64,000 bases of DNA from Tachypleus tridentatus (lineage: Eukaryota > Arthropoda > Merostomata > Xiphosura > Limulidae), in assembly GCF_004210375.1 (NCBI RefSeq), contig NC_134831.1, positions 43,558,035-43,622,034 of the forward strand, given 5' to 3'. The translations under genes were made by a program, and so were the position numbers. Below, in pieces: positions 56,152 to 64,000 of this stretch (position 1 is the first letter of the stretch; every line of letters starts with the position of its first letter). The notes beneath the pieces are model-generated. The model ran no database searches. It was not told the DNA's origin and worked only from the letters and a program-made list of their open reading frames with translations.

Positions 56152-56708
56152 CTCGCTGGTCAAAAGTTTCTAAGACCATACTGAAATGAAGCCTTAATCG
56201 GTAAACACTTAACGAAATTTAGTCATTTGTGTTCAAGCATTAGCGTTGTCAACATCTCCCACTGGTATGTTGGAGAGAGCATCCTTATTGACTGAAGGCC
56301 CTCGCTTGTGTGTAAATGACTGGATCTTTCAGCAGGACAACGCTGCAATCCAGAATACCCGTAGGACAAAGTACTTTTTCGTGGCGAATGACGTGATTCA
56401 TTTGGACCATCCAGTGTGTTCGCCCGAACTGTACTCCGTTGAAAATGTTTGGGGGTAGATGGCAAGGGAAGTCTATAGAAATGGACGTCAATTCCAAACA
56501 GTGCATGATCTTCGTGAAGCCATCTTAACCACATTGAATAACATTTCAGCCAACCTTCTGCAAACGCTTATATCGACCGTACCAAATCGAATGTTTGCAG
56601 TTATTCACAATAACGGCCGTGCAATTCACTACTGAGACCTCTTGTTGGACATTTCCTACCCTGTTTAAGATTTCTTTTTGACATGGTCTTAAACTTTTGA
56701 CCAGCTAG
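56152..56708. mobile_element. Deleted Tc1-like transposon nested in the MITE
   Basis: 557 bp flanked by TA (56150-56151, 56709-56710). Ends CTCGCTGGTCAAAAGTTT and, inverted, CTAGCTGGTCAAAAGTTT. It keeps only the C-terminal third of a transposase. It sits at the centre of symmetry of the surrounding palindrome. The ends resemble those of the host MITE (GCTGGYCAAAA, TTAAGACCA). Confidence 0.85.
56246..56635 (+). pseudogene. Tc1-like transposase, C-terminal remnant
   Basis: DDE-type transposase end. DWIFQQDNAAIQNTRRTKYF contains the second catalytic aspartate (QQDNA); LDHPVCSPELYSVENVWG contains the region of the third acidic residue (ENVW). A TAG at 56456-56458 falls where tryptophan is usual, after which the same frame runs on (MAREVYRNGRQFQTVHDLRE) to a TGA ending at 56635. 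The N-terminal DNA-binding part and first aspartate are deleted, so it is not functional. Confidence 0.85.
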
Positions 56709-56901
56709 TATTTAGGCAAATTTCATAGTGTTCACATTTTCCCTATTAAATGCTAAATATGTTTTTTATTTTTATTTTCCCTTTTCTTATTTTCATCTTT
56801 CGAAGCTCTACTCAAATAAGTGGTTGATTCTAACAACGCAAAATGCATATATTTTTTTTTTCTTTATGTTCATTGGTCTTAAGATTTTGGCCAGCAGTGT
56901 A

Positions 56902-57454
56902 TTTCGGACTGATGGTGAAATGTTTGTTACTTTAAACCATTTCTGTTTCAATAACGGACTTCTGAAAAAAAAAGAAATACTTCTATTTAAACTTTCGTTT
57001 TAGATGACAACTATCTATTCAGTTTTGAAAACGTGGAATAGAAAAGGAGAAACGTAGTGTACAAACGTAAATCAATGAGACAGCGTACACTGATTGAAAC
57101 AAAAATTCATCTACTCAGCATTTTATAGGTTTGGGATGTACTGTCGTTTCTAATAAAAATATATTTTTGGAATGAACCTTTCCACAGAATTTATTTATCG
57201 CAAATATTTACTAGATTGGAGTTTAATGCTAGAATTTGAATCTTTAAACACTTGCGTTTAAATCGACTCACCATCAAATTATTGATTTGTTGTATAAAAC
57301 AACGCTTATTGGTGCATGAAATGTTGGTACAGATAGCCTAGTTTCTTTGCGCCAATAAACGCCAAACACCCAACCAGCATAAAATGTGTAGCATAATTGT
57401 AGATTATACCACCATAGATCAAAACATTGATTTTGAAATAATGTGTATCTCGCG
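56902..57454. other. Non-coding DNA
   Basis: No gene recognised between the nested transposon and the next SINE. Confidence 0.4.
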
Positions 57455-57575
57455 TCCCAGGACAGCGGTAATTCTCCGGATTTATAATGCTAAAATCAAG
57501 GATTCGATTGGCAATCGTTTGGCACAGCATATAGTCCGATGTGACTGTGTTATAAGAAAACGCACACGTATATCT
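57455..57575 (+). mobile_element. SINE fragment, family C
   Basis: GGACAGCGGTAATTCTCCGG, ATAATGCTAAAATCAAGGAT, TTCGATTGGCAATC (B-box-like), then GGCACAGCATATAGTCCGAT and TGTTATAAGAAAACGCAC. It has a tRNA-like arrangement, different from families A and B, but again with a CAGATAGCCCGATGTG-like tail. Confidence 0.6.
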
Positions 57576-57689
57576 CATAATTAAAAATAGCTTTAGCTTC
57601 AGCAAGTAATTCGGCTTAAGAAAGGTTTTCTGCAGAATAATTTTTTTACAGGAACTAATGTATTACATTGGATACTAAGCTATTGTAAT

Positions 57690-57979
57690 AAAAAGAAGAA
57701 TCTCCAGGATGGAACTTTTGTTACAACTAATATGTTACAGTCCTTGTTTGTACCTAGTGATAATAATAGTAATAATCTTCAGGATAGCTTTTGTTGCAAC
57801 TAATACGCTATAGTCTTTTTTAAAATTCTAGATAATAGTAATCTTCAATATGGAACTTTTGTAACAACGTATACGCTACAGTCCTTGTTTAATTCTAGTA
57901 ATAATAATAGTATGAATCTTCAGGATGGAACTTTTGTAACAGCTAATTCACTACAGTCCTTGTTGAATCCTAATAATAA
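57690..57979. repeat. Minisatellite, unit about 75-80 bp, left part
   Basis: Four units, each with AATCTTCAGGATGGAACTTT, TGTAACAACTAATACGCTAC, AGTCCTTGTT and a TAATAATAAT spacer. A fifth unit continues at 60373 on the other side of the Tigger insertion. Confidence 0.8.
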
Positions 57980-57981
57980 TA

Positions 57982-60370
57982 CAGTGGTACCTCGGTTCTC
58001 GAACATAATCCGTCCCAGAAGGCTGTTCGAAAACCGAATCAATTCTTCCCATAAGAAATACTGTAAATTAAATTAATCCGTTATAGACCTCCAAAAATTA
58101 CGCATTATGAAACATTTTAATTAAAAATATTGCTTATTTATACCTGTATAATAATACTTACATACATAAAGTCAACCACAAAAACTATAAACACAATAAA
58201 AAAACAATAAGTGGAAATTTAACTGCACTTTATCTGTGCTGAGGAGAGCTGATGGCATAAGTGAAAGGTGGTGAGGAACGTGGAGAGTAGGAGGGTTATT
58301 GTTGTTTGGAATGGGAGTCACCTTCCATAAGAACGTCAGGTAACTCTCCTTCTGGGGTTATTTCTCTTTTCTGTCTCTTTGCACCGCTACAACCTGCTTG
58401 AGACTCACTGGACTTATTTCTCACTAAAAACTTGTCTAATGTGGTTTGTTTCTGTCTGCATTTTAAAATGTTTCTGAAGTAAGACATGGCATTGTCATTG
58501 AAAAGGTTTATGCTGCGGTTTCCTACAGCTTTGTCAGAGTGAAGATTTTCCACAAAACTTTGTAACTTTCCTCATTTTTCACACATTTCCTTGATTAGTG
58601 AACTAGGAACATCTTCCCTTCCCTCCTCCCCTGAAGACACTTCCTCAGTTGCCTTCTGTTGCTGCTCCTTCTGAAGGTCTTGGAGTTCTTCCGTGGTGAG
58701 CTCAGTGTTGTGGTCTTCCACCAACTCCTCCACATCATCACCACTCACATTCAAGCCTATACATTTGCCTAGTGAGACAATATCCTAGACAACAGGCTCA
58801 GCCTCAAAGCCCTCAAAGTCTCCATCTGCTACTGAGTCTGGCCACAATTTCTTCCAGGCTGAGTTCATGGTCCTCAAAGACACTTCCCTCTAGGCTTTGT
58901 CTATGATCCTCAAGCAATGGAGGATATTAAAGTGATTTTTCCAGAACTCTCTGCGGGTTAACTCTGTGTAAGAGGTCACTTCAAAGCACCTTTGAAACAG
59001 TGCTTTGGTGTAGAGTTTCTTAAAGTTCGATATGACCTGCTGGTCCATGGGCTGAATGAAAGGAGTCGTGTTAGGGGGCAAGAGCTTTACGGTAATGAAA
59101 CTGTACTCCTCCACCAACCCGTCCTTCAAGCCTGGTGAGTGAGCAGGTGCATTGTCCATCACAAGAAGAGCCTTGAGTGGCAACTGTTTTTCCGCGAGGT
59201 AATTCTTTACATTTGGGGCAAACACTTCATGGACCCACTCCATAAAAATTGCTTGGTTTCCCATGCTTTGCTATTAGCCCTCCACATGACATTTAATTTA
59301 CTTTTCAGGACATTACTTTTCTTAAAAACCATCGGGTTCTTAGAATGGTACACAAGCAAAGGCTTAAGTTTTAAGTCCCCACTTGCATTACTACATAACA
59401 ATAGAGTTAGCCTGTCCTTCATTGGCTTGTGTCCTAGCAGTGATTTCTCCTCCTTGGTGATGTAGGTCCTCTTTGGCATTTTCTTCCAAAAGAGGCCTGT
59501 CTCATCACAGTTGAACACTTGTTAGGGAATAAAACCCTCAGCTTCTACATAGTCCTTACATTTCCTAACAAATTTATCAACAGCGTCTTTGTTAGAACTG
59601 GCACCCTCCCCATGTCTCACCACACTATGTGTGCCACTTCTCTTCCTAAATTTTTCAAACCACCCCTACTAGCCTTTAAGGCATCACTTGAATCAGCACT
59701 CGTTCCAAGGGTATATTTCAGGAGGTCAGCATGCAACTGCTTTGCTTTCTTACAAATGATGGTCTCAGAAATGTTATCACCAGCAAACTGTTTATCGTTT
59801 ACCCAAATCAACAACAGTTTTTCTACCTCTTCCTTCGTTTGTGATCTTTGTTTCGTAAGCACTGTCACTCATTTTGTAACATCAGCTCCTTTGATGAGCT
59901 CTTTATTTTTCAGTATGGTGCAGACTGTAGACTTCGCCATACCAAACTGTGTAGCAAGGTCAGACACGCGAACACTACTCTCGTACTTCGCTATGAGATC
60001 TTTTTTCACCTCTATTGTGGCTCTAACAACTTTTCTTTTTAGTTTGCTGCTTTCATTATCCTTTCTTGACCCCATGGTGGCTTATTTAATCAGAATATTT
60101 AGAAAAACGAGAACGTTTACAGCAGATTTTAGCGAGGGTGCGGACTGAGCGACAGGTTCGAGTAAAATGTTTTAGGCAAGCTTGGCGTGGGCCGAAAATG
60201 ATCGAAGGGTCGTTCGGGTCATCAGTCAGGTTATTTCGGGGTTCGGGCCACGACAGCTTGGTTCGGGAACCGAGTTTATGTTCGAAAACCGAGACATTTT
60301 TTTCTCAAACAATATGTTCGAAAATCGAATTGTTCGAGAAGGGAATCGTTCGATAACCGAGGTACCGCTG
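57982..60370 (-). mobile_element. Tigger/pogo-type DNA transposon
   Basis: 2389 bp with terminal inverted repeats: CAGTGGTACCTCGGTTCTCG at left and, inverted, CAGCGGTACCTCGGTTATCG at right. Flanking TA at 57980-57981 and 60371-60372. This is close to the Tigger1 terminus known from other animals. It carries a broken transposase on the minus strand. The insertion site lies in a minisatellite whose units continue on both sides, confirming the borders. Confidence 0.95.
58296..60075 (-). pseudogene. Tigger transposase pseudogene
   Basis: Starts at ATG 60075 with MGSRKDNESSKLKRKVVRAT and a CENP-B-type helix-turn-helix (VSDLATQFGMAKSTVCTILK). An in-frame TGA at about 59869 interrupts it. A second DNA-binding segment follows (EKLLLIWVNDKQFAGDNISE). 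After a frame change comes the DDE_1 catalytic domain: VFNCDETGLFWKKMP (first D), VMDNAPAHSPG (second D), and PFIQPMDQQVISNFKKLY (third D, as in pogo DDD enzymes). The C-terminal acidic and basic tail reaches 58296. At least two frameshifts and several stops, so inactive. TIGD1-like genes in vertebrates come from the same family. Confidence 0.93.
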
Positions 60371-60372
60371 TA

Positions 60373-60470
60373 ATAAGAATCTTCAGGATGGAACTTTTGT
60401 AACAACTAATTCTCTAGGACCAGTAACAGTTTTTATCAGTACGAGTTAGCAGCATTGGATAAATATCTTA
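60373..60470. repeat. Minisatellite, right part
   Basis: GAATCTTCAGGATGGAACTT and TGTAACAACTAATTCTCTAG resume the unit interrupted by the Tigger element at 57982-60370. Confidence 0.75.
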
Positions 60471-60870
60471 CAGCAGCTAACTCGTTATAGTTACTAATAT
60501 GTTCTAGGATTAAGAAGTAACAACTGTTCCAAGCATATTGTTTCAACGATATATATTTTGCATAAAATATTGCGTTGCTTTCATTACGACAAAAATGAAA
60601 GTAAAGTGTATTATTTCAATACATTTTACTCTATTACTAAATTAAAATTAAGTAAAAGGTTGAACAGTTACCACTTTTTTATGTTTTGTTTTTATTTTAA
60701 AGGAGGAAAACGTTTCGAACTCGCGAGCTTCGTCAGATCGTACAGTTTTAAATAAATGCGCATGTGCAGAATTCAAAGAACCTGCATCCATAGAATGTTG
60801 AGAATGAATATTCTCAGCCAAATTTAGCATACGATCCAAAGGTATGTAATCCGATTGTTGTTGTTTTTGG

Positions 60871-60945
60871 CGATAACGGGTCGCGAACCACGGAATTTCC
60901 GATCCGCAGTCAAGCACGCTAACAACTGGACCAAACATGACTCCC
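60871..60945 (-). mobile_element. Short tRNA-derived retroposon, family D
   Basis: On the minus strand GTTTGGTCCAGTTGTTAGCG (A-box side), TGCTTGACTGCGGATC and GTGGTTCGCGACCCG (B box) look like a tRNA head; it is followed by GCCAAAAACAACAACAATC. The ends cannot pair as an acceptor stem, so it is a retroposon and not a tRNA gene. A stretch at 60690-60760 (AACGTTTCGAACTCGCGAGC) resembles the terminal region of Penelope-like elements. Confidence 0.5.
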
Positions 60946-61469
60946 AAGTGTTAAGATACTTATTGGAAAGCATCAGCATGAACAGTACCTAATTGAAGCT
61001 TTGATTAATCGACGGTTCAAAGACATTGAATTGCTTCTAAGCCTTAGACAATTCCATGCTTAGGAGAATAGAAACATTAAACAAGGCGGAATATTTCAAA
61101 AATATAACTAAACTTGGTCAGAAATGTTTCTTCAATATAGGTTGTTTCATAATTTCTTTGTACTTTATTATTATTTTTATTAAAGAACTTGCAATTGGAG
61201 TGTAAACTGCATATTCAGTGTTTATTTAAAAATAGACACAAGGTGAAAAATGTATTATTGACATTATTGCTTTAATTAGTACTTTATGACGTGAAAAATA
61301 CCCACATTTTGGAAGAAAGCCTTCAGTTTTGGCGACCAGTGAATATTTAAAGAAACATGTAGTTTCCAAGGTAATCTGTATTCTGTAATCTGAAAGTAAC
61401 AACTTAAATAAAATGCTTTCGGTTTCAGTATATCAAATCTTTATTAGTTTTCTGTAGCTGTGAAAAACG

Positions 61470-61787
61470 ATGTGTAACTTTGTATGCCGAAACCTGATAT
61501 TGATAAATCTATCGTTCATTCATGGAACAGTCCTTAACCCAAATCAACTGCCCGAGTCGCATGACAAGAAAAAATGTTCATGGACACTTACACAAAAACT
61601 GGGTTTAACCGAGCAGTTAGGTAACAACAAAACGAATACTTTTGACATTATAAGAAAGCCTACCAATCTTTTACTGGGCATATCTTACGAAGATCGTAAC
61701 GTAAGCCTTTGCCGTAATAAATTTGTGAAAGCATTGTTACAAAATTTAGGTAACAAACATAACATTTTCGTCCATATTAATTCGTGA
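61470..61787 (+). other. Open frame of 105 codons, unknown
   Basis: An ATG frame with mixed composition (MCNFVCRNLILINLSF, WTLTQKLGLTEQLGNNK, RKPTNLLLGISYEDRNVS). A pyrimidine-rich TTTTCTGTAG ends 12 bases upstream and could be a splice acceptor, but a TGA at 61461 lies in frame between it and the ATG. I recognise no family. It could be chance, a last exon, or a transposon remnant. Confidence 0.2.
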
Positions 61788-64000
61788 TTAAAATGAACAT
61801 ATTTAATACATAATTCCTTCTTTTCAAAGTATGAATACTAAAATTTCTGTCGTCACCATAACATGGAATATGAAATCGCCAAATCCTTTTATTGGGCCTT
61901 TGTTTTTAAACTTACTCTACGATTTATCGTTGTTTGATAAATGTATCCAGCTTTCGTGAGTATCAGATGGATTTCAATGTGTAGAACTAAGATATCAGTA
62001 ATTGAAACTATTTTATGTAACTACCAGCTGTTCGTAGGTTTCACTGTGCAGAACTAAGATGGAAGAGTGTTGTTCAGAGAGACGATTTTTGAGTGCACAT
62101 GTGTCCAAAATGTTTAGACTGTTACAAATTTTAGAGAACGTAAAACCAGATGAAATCATATTTTCATACAGGAACGCTACCCTGATGATATCATTCTATA
62201 ACTAGAAATAAACATTGGTATACGTGAAGTACAAGGAATTATATTATTACGGACACAAACGGACCGTAATTTATAAATCTTTCTGCGTTATACTGTCAAC
62301 TGTGATTTTACCTAGACTGGTTTGGACATTCGACTGTTGGAGACTTATTGCATCCGGGAATTTGAATCTAGACACTAAAGATGACTTGAAACAAACAGTT
62401 CATTAAGTCAAAAATAGCTAACAACATTATCCGTAGTCTAATTTTTATAACGTAACGAACCCGTGATTTTTTTTTGTATAAGCTGAAGCTCAGTATTGTA
62501 TGATGATTCATCAGATGCCTAATCTACCAGAATTGATTTGTGTTGGAAATTTTTATATTTTCCGTATTTTTAGCTAGAGTATAAACTTGTTTAACTGTTC
62601 TGTTTTATTGTTTATAAAAACTCTGAAAGCTGGTATGTATCCTTTCCTACAGTACATATTGATCGATGCCTCATCCACCATTGCTGAGTATACTAATGTC
62701 AATAAATGTGTTATTTTACGTTGTTATGTACTATCTAGGTAACCTTTGCGTATTACTTTAATGAAACACAGCTATGTGGCAAGCTACTTTCTTTAGTACT
62801 TTTAACAGTCTGCTTGAACTGGTTTTTATCAGTATAATATCTAATAAGAATATTACACACTTGTATGAAAAAAAGGATGAGATTACCTATACAATTATAT
62901 AGAATTCAAAGTATTGCCTATACAATGACATAATTAAGACATTTTTTAACTTTACAATACTGTGATGGTAATATTATGTTCTACGTTTTATTGTTAAATA
63001 TAGAATATTACCACCGCACTGTCGATGAGAACAGATTATTATCTGGATACTTATATCAGGACCTGTTTCCATTTACAGAAACAAAAAATCGATTTTAAAG
63101 ATTGTTCATTCACGATTCAAGGTTAGTTAATATTAGCGATATTTTCATGATACTAAGAAATCGCGTAAGGAATAAAATTTAGATGAATAATAATAACAAA
63201 AAAAAAAAAATCCGACGCAATCTTGAGAGGTCAACCTCAAGAATGCGAAGTATTAGGCCTGTTACCCTGTTGTTGTTGTTATTTTAAGGTTCACCTGATT
63301 ATTTATACGAAGCTGGATAAGCTACGGTCATGGTTTAATATTAATAATTATATTATATATATAAAACATTTTCTACCATTGGTTAATTAACCAACCAGCA
63401 GATTCAAGCAAGTCTTATTGAAGATGTAAAGAAGGGTTTCTTTGTTCATCTATGAACTTTTTTAACTAGATTTTTATTTGTTCTTATGTTTTATAAATAC
63501 AACAAAAATAGAGGAAATATTTATTTATTTATTTATTTACTTTTTTCTTTTAACTCTGTGAACACCTGTACTGTTGTTGTCTCTAGAAGTTACATACAAA
63601 GCAAACAAGTAAAACCAGTACCATTTAATATGCTACATATTCACAATCTTTGCACATCTTATCAAACACGTTTATTATTCAGGTCTTCTGTAACTTGTAC
63701 AAGTGCTTATACTACTACTTTGTACCAGTCGTAAACAACAGTAATTTCAACAAAAAATTCAGTGTAGCTTAATCGCAAAGATGGCCAACCCACTCTGTGT
63801 GCATAATGGAATGTAATTTGCGCCATCTGATGGCTGGTTTGATAGTATTTATTAAATTACACCGCATATTTTGTTATATGCCTATAGTTTACAACTAAGA
63901 ATATTGTTTTATTCTTTGTAATATAAGGCCATGTGACCAGTGAAATAATCCAATATGTGCTTTTCACGTTTTAATGTATATTAATTAGGTCAGATAAGAG
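61788..64000. other. Non-coding DNA to the window end
   Basis: A+T-rich with a (TTTA) microsatellite near 63518-63540. No gene recognised; frames at 62215-62406 and 63486-63734 are unsupported. Confidence 0.45.

Larger units (their letters stand above)
55970..56899. mobile_element. Palindromic Tc1/mariner-type MITE hosting a second element
   Basis: Ends CACTGCTGGCCAAAATCT and, inverted, the same with near identity; flanked by TA (55968-55969 and 56900-56901), the Tc1/mariner target. The two arms (55970-56149 and 56711-56899) are long inverted repeats of about 180-190 bp that include TCTTTATGTTCATTGG and CTTTCGAAGCTCTACTCAA. Before the inner insertion this was a foldback element of about 370 bp with almost no loop. 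Confidence 0.88.

Noticed and set aside
59519..60148. 209-codon plus-strand frame as a gene
   Set aside because: It is antisense to the Tigger transposase, whose helix-turn-helix and catalytic motifs are clear on the minus strand.

Overview
This is a 64 kb piece of animal nuclear DNA: A+T-rich, gene-poor and packed with decayed transposable elements. The best clue to the organism is a tRNA-derived SINE present in about 14 copies, with a GGCCCGGCATGG start, an internal tRNA-Thr(CGU)-like head and a tail ending in AAACAAAC. I recognise it as the dominant SINE of horseshoe crab genomes (Limulus/Tachypleus group). That assignment rests on memory, not on a search. The single intact protein gene looks arthropod, which agrees with it.

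Layout. 0-4.9 kb: a SINE, a divergent solo LTR fragment, a degenerate 34-bp repeat and a perfect 85-bp tandem duplication. 4.9-10.6 kb: a complete but mutated non-LTR retrotransposon on the minus strand (gag-like ORF1, then endonuclease, reverse transcriptase, RNase H and a zinc-finger tail), flanked by a perfect 13-bp target-site duplication. 10.8-22.2 kb: SINEs in both orientations, a solo LTR, and an old degenerate satellite (18.5-20.6 kb) that now contains a homogeneous 49-bp minisatellite. 22.2-26.2 kb: nothing recognised. 26.3-30 kb: an internally deleted Gypsy-type LTR retrotransposon (minus strand) whose gag is SCAN-like and whose integrase zinc finger directly follows the protease region, as in Gmr1-like elements. 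30-36.5 kb: dispersed repeat blocks, a long palindrome and SINEs.

37.6-39.5 kb holds the only convincing host gene, an uninterrupted 530-codon frame for a PTB/PID-domain protein with an NPYY motif just after the domain. Next to it lies a Penelope-like element (39.9-43.3 kb) split exactly in its reverse transcriptase YVDD motif by a 1.75-kb insertion I cannot classify. From 43.3 to 55 kb there is mostly non-coding DNA with hAT- and piggyBac-type MITEs, a tandem SINE pair, minisatellites and a second Penelope-like fragment. From 55.9 to 60.4 kb a Tc1-like remnant is nested in the centre of a palindromic MITE with related ends, followed by a Tigger/pogo transposon inserted in a minisatellite. 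The last 3.5 kb shows nothing firm.

No operon, CRISPR array, rRNA or functional tRNA gene was found. I saw no new multi-gene system. The most unusual things are the unclassified element inside the Penelope RT, the SCAN-like gag, the shared LINE/SINE tails and the Tc1-in-MITE nest.
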